Of a DNA stretch of 5,670 nt, positions 1 through 5,658 are shown piece by piece (within the stretch, counting starts at the first letter, position 1; the number at the start of each line of letters is the position of its first letter). A program made the translations under genes and the position numbers. The notes below the pieces were generated by a model. The model was not told where the DNA came from, searched no databases, and was given only the letters and a program-made list of their open reading frames with translations. This stretch comes from Bacteroidota bacterium (GTDB lineage: Bacteria > Bacteroidota > Ignavibacteria > SZUA-365), in contig JAGTUW010000067.1 in NCBI GenBank assembly GCA_018224345.1, positions 1 through 5,670 of the forward strand, given 5' to 3'.

Positions 1-648
1 ATCCGAGACCAGCATCTGAAACGGTTCGCCCGTGTTATTCGCCGGGCCGGGGATTTCGGAAATGATGGTATCAAACAATGGCCGCAGATCGCTCCCTGTC
101 TCATCGAGCGAATGCTGTGCAATCCCGTCCTTGGCGATCGCGTAGAGCACCGGGAACGCGATTTGCTCATCGCCTGCATCGAGTTCGATGAACAGATCGT
201 AAATCTCCTCGAGCACTTCGTCGATTCGCGCATCCTTCCTGTCGATCTTGTTGATGACGACGATGATACGTTTGTGGGATTCCAGCGCTTTCTTCAACAC
301 GAAACGTGTCTGGGGGAGGGGCCCCTCCGACGCATCCACGAGGAGAATGGCGCCGTCGACCATCATCAGCGCACGTTCGACTTCGCCTCCGAAGTCGGCA
401 TGCCCCGGTGTATCGAGAATATTTATCTTTACGTCATTCCAGCGCACCGAACAGTTTTTTGCGGAGATAGTGATCCCGCGTTCACGCTCGAGATCCATGT
501 TGTCCATTACCCGGTCAGCAACCTCCTGGTTTTCGCGAAACAGGCCGCTCTGTCGAAAGAGGTGATCAACCAGTGTTGTTTTACCATGATCCACATGCGC
601 GATGATGGCGATGTTACGGATATGTTCATTTCTCTCTGTAGTATTCAC
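1..648 (-). CDS. typA: TypA/BipA translational GTPase, N-terminal part (cut by window edge)
   Basis: TypA/BipA is an EF-G-like GTPase that binds the 70S ribosome and helps ribosome assembly and stress or low-temperature growth. The visible 216 residues are the G domain: P-loop AHVDHGKT (17-24), switch I region with RERGITI (55-61), G3 DTPGH (79-83), G4 NKID (133-136), and a G5-like segment YAIAK (169-173). The sequence FQMLVSD at the window edge is where the beta-barrel domain II begins in this family, so roughly two thirds of the protein (about 600 residues in the family) lies outside to the left. The start is GTG at 646-648. An in-frame TGA lies seven codons upstream and no ATG lies between, so the GTG is nearly forced; the Shine-Dalgarno is weak. 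The G5 segment has Ile where the family usually has Ser (YASAK). Identity is secure from the G motifs and the overall match to BipA. Confidence 0.96.
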   Translation of the reverse strand, partial: MNTTERNEHIRNIAIIAHVDHGKTTLVDHLFRQSGLFRENQEVADRVMDNMDLERERGITISAKNCSVRWNDVKINILDTPGHADFGGEVERALMMVDGAILLVDASEGPLPQTRFVLKKALESHKRIIVVINKIDRKDARIDEVLEEIYDLFIELDAGDEQIAFPVLYAIAKDGIAQHSLDETGSDLRPLFDTIISEIPGPANNTGEPFQMLVSD

Positions 649-686
649 GTCGTTATCCGGATAAAATCAAAAAATGAAAAGCATTT

Positions 687-715
687 AATATACGGAGAAT
701 CTTGTACAAAGACAA
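687..715 (-). promoter_or_regulatory. Candidate sigma70-type promoter of typA
   Basis: On the minus strand a TTGTCT hexamer (715-710) is followed after exactly 17 bp by TATATT (692-687). These match the sigma70 consensus at 4/6 and 5/6 positions. Transcription would begin near 680, giving a leader of about 30 nt before the GTG start of typA. A primary sigma of the Bacteroidota type would recognise a different -7/-33 pattern, and no good TAnnTTTG element was seen here, so this call depends on the organism. Confidence 0.4.
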
Positions 716-753
716 TGACCGATAATCATGCAATATCCGGTTCGGAATAGTTG

Positions 754-861
754 AAAGAAAAAACCACAAAATCACCAAAACACAAATAAGGGCACGAAGA
801 GGGTTTTCGGGTCGCTCCTTATTCCATAATAAGCGTCTCGAAAGGCCATTGTGTCTTGGTG
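754..861 (-). terminator. Possible terminator of the kgd transcript within the inverted repeat
   Basis: Transcription leaving kgd on the minus strand runs through CACCAAGACACAA (861-849), its complement (785-773), and, 9 nt further on, TTTTTTCTTT (763-754). A stem followed by a T tract is the layout of an intrinsic terminator, but the 63-nt loop and the gap before the T tract make it an atypical one. It would separate kgd from typA, which has its own promoter candidate just downstream. Confidence 0.3.
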
Positions 862-880
862 TCCTTGGTGCCTTCGTGTC
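760..880. repeat. Degenerate MITE-like inverted repeat of CACCAAG/ACACAA type
   Basis: Two arms face each other. CACCAAAACACAA at 773-785 pairs with TTGTGTCTTGGTG at 849-861 (12 of 13 positions, 63-bp spacer), with weaker complementarity outside the arms (about 760-772 against 862-874). The right arm, read on the minus strand, is itself built of short 8-9-nt near-copies (GACACGAAG, GCACCAAG, GACACCAAG, ACACAA), and the left arm ends in the related GGCACGAAG (790-798). Intergenic repeats of this flavour, rich in 'ACCACAAAGACAC'-like words, are common in many bacterial genomes and carry no coding capacity. I read it as an old, eroded non-autonomous element; no target-site duplication is evident. 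Confidence 0.55.
818..833. repeat. Perfect 6-bp AT-rich hairpin inside the MITE-like element
   Basis: CTTATT (818-823) and AATAAG (828-833) form a perfect inverted repeat around a 4-nt loop, CCAT. It lies between the two long arms of the surrounding inverted repeat and may be its apical stem. There is no T run on either side, so it is not a terminator on its own. Confidence 0.45.
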
Positions 881-884
881 AAAA

Positions 885-941
885 AGTTGAATACCGGGAA
901 ATCAGTCGAATACCGGGAAATAAGTCGAATACCGGGAATCA
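885..941. repeat. Three tandem copies of a 19-bp direct repeat
   Basis: The unit AGTYGAATACCGGGAAATM occurs at 885-903, 904-922 and 923-941. Copies 1 and 2 differ at the fourth base (T/C) and at the last base (C/A); the third copy decays at its 3' end, reading GAATCA instead of GAAATM. The array starts straight after the MITE-like right arm and ends 11 bp from the kgd stop codon. It is non-coding and its period is not a multiple of three. It may be part of the same mobile repeat, a protein-binding array, or a product of replication slippage. Confidence 0.85.
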
Positions 942-952
942 TTCAAATTGCT

Positions 953-3900
953 TTAATCGCTTGATTCCTTGAAGGCTTCGCGCACGAGTTTTTTCTGTTC
1001 GAAATCGTGCACTGTGGCGCTGCCGGTGGCAGGGCTTCCGCTGCTGACACGACCTACATACCTGAAATGGAATGGGGCCTGGAGGGCGTCGCGCAGTTCG
1101 TGGAACATGAAATTCCAGGCACCCATATTTGACGGCTCTTCCTGCACCCACCGGACATCGCGTATGTGTGGGTAGCGTTTGAACAGTGCTGCAAAATCAT
1201 CGTGTGCGAATGGATACAATTGTTCGATACGAATAATCGCCGTATCGGAGATGTCGTTTTCCGCACGGTATTTCATGAGGTCGTAGGCAACTTTGCCGCT
1301 GCAGAGGAGCAGGCGTTTCGGATCTGAAGGTGCCTGATCGTCGTCGAGAATGAACTGGAAGCCACCGCGCTCGAATTCCGCGGGAGCACTTTTAGCGACC
1401 TCGGCGCGCAGCAAACTCTTTGGTGTAAGAACAATCAGTGGTTTTTTGTCTTCCAGTAAAGCCTGCCTTCTGAGGAGATGGAAATATTGTGCCGTTGTGG
1501 TTGGCGCGGTGATGCGCATGGTGTTTTCTGCGGCGAGGACGAGAAAACGCTCGAGACGTGCGCTCGAATGCTCTGGTCCCTGGCCTTCATAACCGTGTGG
1601 CAGAAGCAGGACCAACCCGCTCTGTTGTCCCCATTTATCTTCCGCGGCGGCTATGAACTGATCAATGATGATTTGTGCGCCGTTTATGAAATCCCCGAAT
1701 TGTGCTTCCCAGAGCACCAACGCGTTCTTTCTCATGATCGAGTATCCGTACTCGAAACCGAGTACGGCATATTCAGAGAGCAGGCTGTCGAATGCGGTGT
1801 ATTCCGCCTGTCCTTCCTGAATCTGATTCAGTGGAATATGTTCGTTGCCGTTGGTGTAGTCGACCAGCACCGAGTGGCGGTGACTGAATGTTCCACGACG
1901 CGAATCCTGACCGGACAGACGCACATGTATACCTTCGGACAGCAGGCTGCCAAAAGCAAGTGCTTCGCCCGTGGCCCAATCCACCATACCGTTGTCAAGC
2001 ACTCCGATGCGTGCTTCGATGAGGCGCTTGAGTTTGGAATGCGGGGTGAATGATTCAGGGAAGGTGGTCAAGGCACGCATGATCATTTCGAGTCTGGCAC
2101 GTTCAACGCCGGTTTCCATTCTCTCACCGATGTCATCCCTGATCTCGCGGAAGAGATGTTCGATATCGACTTCGGGTGGTCCTGCTTCCTTCGTGCTGTC
2201 GAAGGCGCGCTCAATGGATGCGTGGAAATATTCCAGCGCTTCCTCGGCCTCCTTGAGTGTGATGTCACCGCGGTTTACCAAGGCTTCGGTATAGAGTTTG
2301 CGAACGTTCCGTTTGTCCTTGATCCGCGTGTACATCAGCGGCTGCGTATAGCTCGGATCGTCACCCTCATTGTGACCGTGCTTGCGATAGCAGATCAGAT
2401 CGACGACAACATCCTCTTTGAACGTGTTGCGGAAGGCCAGAGCGAGTTCGATCACACGCACGGCGGCTTCCGGATCTTCGGCGTTCACATGAAAGATCGG
2501 GGACTGAACCATCTTCGCCACATCTGTGGCGTAATGACTCGATCGCGCGTCCTTCGGTGAGGTGGTGAACCCGATACCGTTGTTTACGACGATATGCACG
2601 GTGCCACCTGTGCGATAGCCCTTGAGCTTGCTGAGATTCAGGGTTTCAGCAACCACACCCTGTCCGGCGAAAGCGGCATCACCATGGACCAGGACGGGGA
2701 GGACGCTGCGACGGCTGCTGTCCTTCCGAATATCCTGCAGCGCACGCACCATACCTTCGACCACCGGATCGACAGCTTCGAGGTGGCTGGGATTCGAAGC
2801 CATGAGGATGCGGATCGTATGGCCGTCAAGATCATTATAGGTCCCTTTGGCACCGAGGTGATATTTGACGTCCCCTGAGCCCTGCATGGAGTCAGGGTCG
2901 AGATCTCCGTCAAATTCCTGGAAAATGCGTTCATAGCTTTTCCCGAGAATATTGGCAAGTACATTGAGACGGCCGCGATGTGCCATACCGATGACGACAT
3001 CCTTGATCGCACTGTGTGCCGCGTCGTTGAGCAGGGCGTCAAGTACGGGAATCAGGGTCTCGGCGCCTTCGAGACTGAAGCGTTTGTGCCCGATGTATTT
3101 CGTATGAAGGAAACGCTCGAAAGCTTCGGCAGCGTTGAGCATTCCGAGAATGCGATGCTTCTTCCCGGTATCCATCCAGGATTTCCTCGGCTTGCCCTCG
3201 ACGCGTTCCTGAATCCACCGCTTTTGCTCGGGATCCTGAATATGCATGTACTCGATACCAATCGTTCTGCTGTAGGATTCCCGCAGAATCTCGAGAATGT
3301 CACGCAGAAGCATACGTGCCTTGCCCGCGAGACCCAACGTCAGAAACTCCCGGTCATAATCCCAGAGAGAAATCCCGTAGTTGTGCGGATCAAGTTCGGC
3401 ATGCGGTTCGATGCGCAATTGCAGGGGATTGAGATAGGCCTGGAGATGACCGCGTACGCGATACATGTTGACGAGTTGCAGTACACGCGACTGCTTCTCG
3501 AGCATGCCATAGCCGTTGTCTTCTCCGAGACCGGGATTGATGTCTCGCGTCAGTTTGACAGGATGGTAGGGGATACGCAGACTTGCGAAAATATCCTCAT
3601 AGAATGAATCTTGTCCTGTCAGCAGGCGATGCAGTGTGTCAAGAAAGATGCCGCTCTCCGCACCCTGAATGACGCGGTGATCATATGTACTGGTGACAGT
3701 CATCACCTTGCTGACACCCAGTGTCGCGAGAGTATGTTGATCCGCGCTCTGATATTCGACGGGATAGTCGATATTGCCGATACCGAGAATGACGCTTTGT
3801 CCCTGCATCAGCCGCGGGATGCTGAACAATGTCCCGATCATCCCGGGATTGGTGATAGTGGCTGTCGTGCCGTAAAAATCATCCGGTACGATGTCGCCGG

Positions 3901-4564
3901 CATTGACCTTGCGAATCAGTTCATTGTACGCTGCGAAAAATCCGCCGAAATCATATTCCTCGGCAGCCTTGATATTCGGAACCAGCAGGCTGCGACTTCC
4001 GTCTTTTTTCTGTATGTCCACCGCCAGTCCCAGATTGATATGCTCCGGTGTCACGCGGTAATGTTCTCCCTCGTGGTAGAGATAGGAGTAGTTCATCGCG
4101 GGAATGGCTTTGAGAGTCTTTAGAATCGCCCAGGCGAGCAAATGGGTAAAGCTGACTTTCCCACTCACCATATCCGCCAGGTAGCGGTTGATCAGGCGAC
4201 GATTCTCCTCGAGCAGTTTGACGGGAATCATCCGCGACGAGGTTGCGGTCGGTACGCCCAGGCTTTGTTGCATGTTGGTGACGATGATCTCGGCAGGACC
4301 CCGCAATTTCTCCGCGTTGGGAGGCAGAGGCTGTGCCGTTCTCTTCTTCTCCTGCGTTGCATCTGACGGGGGGGACGACTCCGGCTTTGAGGGGGCATCC
4401 TCTTCCTGTCGCTGTGGAACACTGGTCGGATGGTAGTCTTCAAAGAACTCGCGCCAGTGTTCGCTGACCGAAGCAGGATCCTTACGGAAGAGTCGGTACA
4501 TCTCATCGATCAGCCAGGTGTTGGGGCCGTATACAAGTGCGTTATCAGAACTGCGTTTGGACAT
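953..4564 (-). CDS. kgd: Multifunctional 2-oxoglutarate dehydrogenase E1 / decarboxylase with fused E2-type domain (Kgd/SucA)
   Basis: This enzyme makes succinyl-CoA (or succinic semialdehyde) from 2-oxoglutarate in the cytoplasmic TCA cycle. Its 1203 residues match the family (about 1200-1230). Residues 1-46 are the conserved N-terminal helix segment (NTWLIDEMYRLFRKDP), and 47-90 a Pro/Ser/Glu-rich linker. Residues about 91-330 form an E2 acyltransferase-like domain with the TYDHRVIQGAESG active-site region (His296; Gln where classical E2 has Asp, as in other Kgd proteins). From about 340 onward lies the thiamine-diphosphate E1: GMAHRGRL (526-533), HGDAAFAGQG (627-636) and NNGIGF (661-666) for ThDP/Mg, HGHNEGDDP (729-737), HGYEGQGPEHSS (990-1001), and a C-terminal VQEEPSNMGAW. 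No lipoyl domain or signal peptide is present, so a separate lipoyl-E2 and E3 must cooperate. The ATG start puts the family's N-terminal motif at residue 16; the bases before it (ACTACTTCC) show no Shine-Dalgarno. The TAA stop is at 953-955. No frameshift was seen. Confidence 0.97.
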   Translation of the reverse strand: MSKRSSDNALVYGPNTWLIDEMYRLFRKDPASVSEHWREFFEDYHPTSVPQRQEEDAPSKPESSPPSDATQEKKRTAQPLPPNAEKLRGPAEIIVTNMQQSLGVPTATSSRMIPVKLLEENRRLINRYLADMVSGKVSFTHLLAWAILKTLKAIPAMNYSYLYHEGEHYRVTPEHINLGLAVDIQKKDGSRSLLVPNIKAAEEYDFGGFFAAYNELIRKVNAGDIVPDDFYGTTATITNPGMIGTLFSIPRLMQGQSVILGIGNIDYPVEYQSADQHTLATLGVSKVMTVTSTYDHRVIQGAESGIFLDTLHRLLTGQDSFYEDIFASLRIPYHPVKLTRDINPGLGEDNGYGMLEKQSRVLQLVNMYRVRGHLQAYLNPLQLRIEPHAELDPHNYGISLWDYDREFLTLGLAGKARMLLRDILEILRESYSRTIGIEYMHIQDPEQKRWIQERVEGKPRKSWMDTGKKHRILGMLNAAEAFERFLHTKYIGHKRFSLEGAETLIPVLDALLNDAAHSAIKDVVIGMAHRGRLNVLANILGKSYERIFQEFDGDLDPDSMQGSGDVKYHLGAKGTYNDLDGHTIRILMASNPSHLEAVDPVVEGMVRALQDIRKDSSRRSVLPVLVHGDAAFAGQGVVAETLNLSKLKGYRTGGTVHIVVNNGIGFTTSPKDARSSHYATDVAKMVQSPIFHVNAEDPEAAVRVIELALAFRNTFKEDVVVDLICYRKHGHNEGDDPSYTQPLMYTRIKDKRNVRKLYTEALVNRGDITLKEAEEALEYFHASIERAFDSTKEAGPPEVDIEHLFREIRDDIGERMETGVERARLEMIMRALTTFPESFTPHSKLKRLIEARIGVLDNGMVDWATGEALAFGSLLSEGIHVRLSGQDSRRGTFSHRHSVLVDYTNGNEHIPLNQIQEGQAEYTAFDSLLSEYAVLGFEYGYSIMRKNALVLWEAQFGDFINGAQIIIDQFIAAAEDKWGQQSGLVLLLPHGYEGQGPEHSSARLERFLVLAAENTMRITAPTTTAQYFHLLRRQALLEDKKPLIVLTPKSLLRAEVAKSAPAEFERGGFQFILDDDQAPSDPKRLLLCSGKVAYDLMKYRAENDISDTAIIRIEQLYPFAHDDFAALFKRYPHIRDVRWVQEEPSNMGAWNFMFHELRDALQAPFHFRYVGRVSSGSPATGSATVHDFEQKKLVREAFKESSD

Positions 4565-4613
4565 GGAAGTAGTATGGTTGTTGCGGAAACGATGTCCCGT
4601 TCGTATGGAGACT

Positions 4614-4802
4614 TTATGAAACGTAAACCTTTAAAATTCGGAAAAAATTCAGTGAACAACAATTTCCTGTGGAAGGGAAACGGTTACTTCCGATGGGTGT
4701 GCGACAATTCTGTGCTGACTGCATGATCCGACGGATAATCGCATATACTGTCAGTGCGAACACTATCAGACACATCAGATTCATCATATCAGTGACTCTC
4801 AA
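4614..4802 (-). CDS. Possible small single-pass membrane protein (unrecognised)
   Basis: This 62-codon frame lies 49 bp upstream of kgd on the same strand. It starts with TTG (4802-4800), preceded by GGAG with a 7-nt spacer, a well-placed ribosome binding site; in-frame ATGs follow at codons 6 and 7. Residues about 8-23 (NLMCLIVFALTVYAII) form a convincing transmembrane helix followed by RR, which fits an N-out/C-in or signal-anchor arrangement. A polar tail with three Cys (in NCR and NCC) follows. I do not recognise the family. Against it: short length, TTG start, less convincing composition at the C terminus, and the reverse strand is also open here. If real, it could be cotranscribed with kgd. 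Confidence 0.25.
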   Translation of the reverse strand: MRVTDMMNLMCLIVFALTVYAIIRRIMQSAQNCRTPIGSNRFPSTGNCCSLNFFRILKVYVS

Positions 4803-4824
4803 CGTCCTTCTCCGGGAACGTGAA

Positions 4825-5289
4825 ATGATGCTCGATCAGCATCGCTCCATCAAGCCTTTCCGCCGCGGCACAGTCGCTCTTGATTCCCGCGCCTGTGGGA
4901 ACGCCACCTGTCGTTGCGCTCGTGACGCGTCAGCCAAACACGAACAATTCATCTGGTCCTTTTCCTCTGGCAGCAAGACCATGTCGAAACATCCTCTTGC
5001 GGCGCAGCGGGTTGCGGGCGGTGTCGAGCTTCTCTGGCAGACCGAGAGCGAGGTCAATGCGTACGGTTTCATGATTGAACGCGATGATGTCTCCACCGGC
5101 TCTCCTGTGTGGACTGATATCGCCTTCGTTCCGGCCGAAGGCGGGGACATGATGCGGCAGACCTACCGGCATATCGACGATGGCGCATCGGATGCAACCC
5201 GGGAATACCGTTACCCCTCTTCTGTAGAGACGCGCGGCGCGTCCGGTATCGTACGACAATCAGGGCGTGGAGTGATCAGGGTTGTGTAA
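4825..5289 (+). CDS. Hypothetical protein with a single fibronectin-III-like module, possible gene remnant
   Basis: From ATG 4825 the frame gives 154 residues. Residues about 65-154 match the module that precedes the C-terminal sorting domain in many secreted Bacteroidota/Chlorobiota proteins: GVELLWQTESEVNAYGFMIER, then VWTDIAFVPAEGG, TYRHIDD and EYRY..SVE, ending in strands VRQSGRGVIRVV. The first 60 residues are basic and unrecognised, with Cys24, Cys29 and Cys31. No convincing signal peptide and no type IX sorting tail are visible, so export is unsupported. The start is uncertain: the frame is open back to a GTG at 4669 and an ATG at 4981 is also possible; only a weak GGGAAC precedes 4825. 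It diverges from kgd. It may be a decayed fragment of a larger surface protein. The module is recognised from memory of the consensus, not a search. Confidence 0.5.
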   Translation: MMLDQHRSIKPFRRGTVALDSRACGNATCRCARDASAKHEQFIWSFSSGSKTMSKHPLAAQRVAGGVELLWQTESEVNAYGFMIERDDVSTGSPVWTDIAFVPAEGGDMMRQTYRHIDDGASDATREYRYPSSVETRGASGIVRQSGRGVIRVV

Positions 5290-5413
5290 CTTTATCGGAA
5301 TTGATGTGTGTATCTTTCATCGTGCCCGACTGTCAAGCTCACAGCGACGCTGAATCATTCTGAACCTTACAAAAAGTTAATGTTGTGTTGTGTCGATTAT
5401 TACAGTCAATCAC
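5290..5413. other. Intergenic stretch without recognisable features
   Basis: Between the stop of the FN3-like ORF and the candidate plus-strand promoter I see no ORF with a ribosome binding site, no terminator and no repeat beyond weak 4-bp stems (CAGC/GCTG near 5342-5352). Part of it (from 5339) is covered by a minus-strand open frame that is discussed among the findings. Confidence 0.5.
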
Positions 5414-5442
5414 TTGACTCTCAGTGCGGAGATTTGTAATAT
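5414..5442 (+). promoter_or_regulatory. Candidate sigma70-type promoter for a structured leader
   Basis: TTGACT (5414-5419, 5/6 to consensus) is followed after exactly 17 bp by TAATAT (5437-5442, 4/6). Transcription would start near 5449-5450 and give a leader of roughly 220 nt before the start codon at 5669. The leader would contain the small ORF and both hairpins listed below. Confidence 0.4.
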
Positions 5443-5484
5443 CAAAAAGGACAGCAACATCTGAATAGAATCCCGGAGCCCGAC

Positions 5485-5580
5485 ATGCAAGGGCGAGAGA
5501 CTTCATCAGTACATCACATGCACCCACGGTCACCCCGTTCAGGTGACTGCGGATGCGCTCTGTCTCACCGATTTTTGTGA
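5485..5580 (+). CDS. Possible 31-codon leader peptide (uORF)
   Basis: ATG at 5485 is preceded by CGGAG with a 6-nt spacer after GGAG (5475-5478), a well-placed ribosome binding site. The frame runs 31 codons to TGA at 5578-5580. The peptide is unlike a folded protein: it contains VHHMHPRSPRSGD, then CGCALSHRFL, so four His (three in HHMH) and a CxC pair. Its codons 12-24 overlap the first strong hairpin, so a ribosome moving through or stalling on it would change RNA folding. This is the layout of a translation-coupled attenuator, but no regulated gene is visible to test it. A chance ORF of this length is common, so confidence is low. Confidence 0.25.
   Translation: MQGRETSSVHHMHPRSPRSGDCGCALSHRFL
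5519..5557. other. Strong imperfect RNA hairpin, 14 of 16 positions paired
   Basis: 5519-5534 pairs with 5542-5557 around the 7-nt loop CCGTTCA. The core GTCACC/GGTGAC is perfect and continues outward through a G-U and a C-G pair. The outer stem then has two internal mismatches (A5526 with C5550, C5523 with A5553). On the plus strand a T5 run (5572-5576) comes 14 nt after the stem, too far for a standard terminator. It lies inside the possible leader peptide. Confidence 0.6.
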
Positions 5581-5630
5581 CAATAAAAAGGATGCCGTGG
5601 CGCCCCGTCCCGGGTCGCTTCGCGGAATCC
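5581..5630 (-). terminator. Possible intrinsic terminator for a minus-strand gene to the right
   Basis: Read on the minus strand, the GC-rich hairpin 5630-5590 is followed directly by TTTTTATTG (5589-5581), a good intrinsic-terminator pattern. Minus-frame stop codons lie just ahead of it (TAG at 5646-5644, TAA at 5657-5655), as expected if a minus-strand gene ended here. This conflicts with a plus-strand gene starting at 5669, unless the T run is fortuitous. Confidence 0.35.
5590..5630. other. Long GC-rich hairpin just upstream of the right-end ribosome binding site
   Basis: The outer stem pairs 5590-5599 with 5621-5630 (one G/A mismatch, one G-U). It continues through GCG/CGC (5600-5602 with 5616-5618) after a two-base bulge. 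It is capped by CCCG/CGGG (5604-5607 with 5611-5614) around a 3-nt loop. About 16 of 17 positions of these stems pair. The structure ends 28 nt before GGAGGT at 5659, so on a plus-strand transcript it would be a stable leader element. Confidence 0.65.
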
Positions 5631-5658
5631 GATAAACCATTAACTACATCATAATTAC

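Noticed and set aside
112..750. Long plus-strand open frame (212 codons) opposite typA
   Set aside because: It is antisense to the highly conserved TypA G domain; its composition follows the complementary codons and it shows no domain of its own.
885..941. CRISPR-like array
   Set aside because: Copies are directly adjacent with no spacers, and there are only three; this is a plain tandem repeat.
1478..2560. Plus-strand open frames opposite kgd (for example 1478-2053 and 2156-2560)
   Set aside because: They are shadows of the kgd coding strand, which has intact E1 motifs throughout this stretch.
2978..3607. 209-codon plus-strand open frame opposite kgd
   Set aside because: It is antisense to conserved E1 sequence, with no recognisable motif and no ribosome binding site chosen independently.
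4565..4668. Promoter for kgd in the region directly upstream of its ATG
   Set aside because: Several weak pairs (for example TTGTTC with TTTTAA at 17 bp) were seen, but none is close enough to consensus to annotate.
4669..4824. Upstream extension of the FN3-like ORF back to GTG 4669
   Set aside because: The added 52 residues give no clean signal peptide or known domain and lie opposite the better transmembrane frame on the minus strand, so I chose ATG 4825.
4836..5259. Minus-strand open frames opposite the FN3-like ORF (4836-5150 and 4930-5259)
   Set aside because: No recognisable motif; the plus frame has the family pattern.
5475..5500. Short stem GCCC/GGGC (5478-5481 with 5491-5494) as an extra leader element
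   Set aside because: Only 4 bp with a 9-nt loop, and it would hide the start of the candidate leader peptide; too weak to support.
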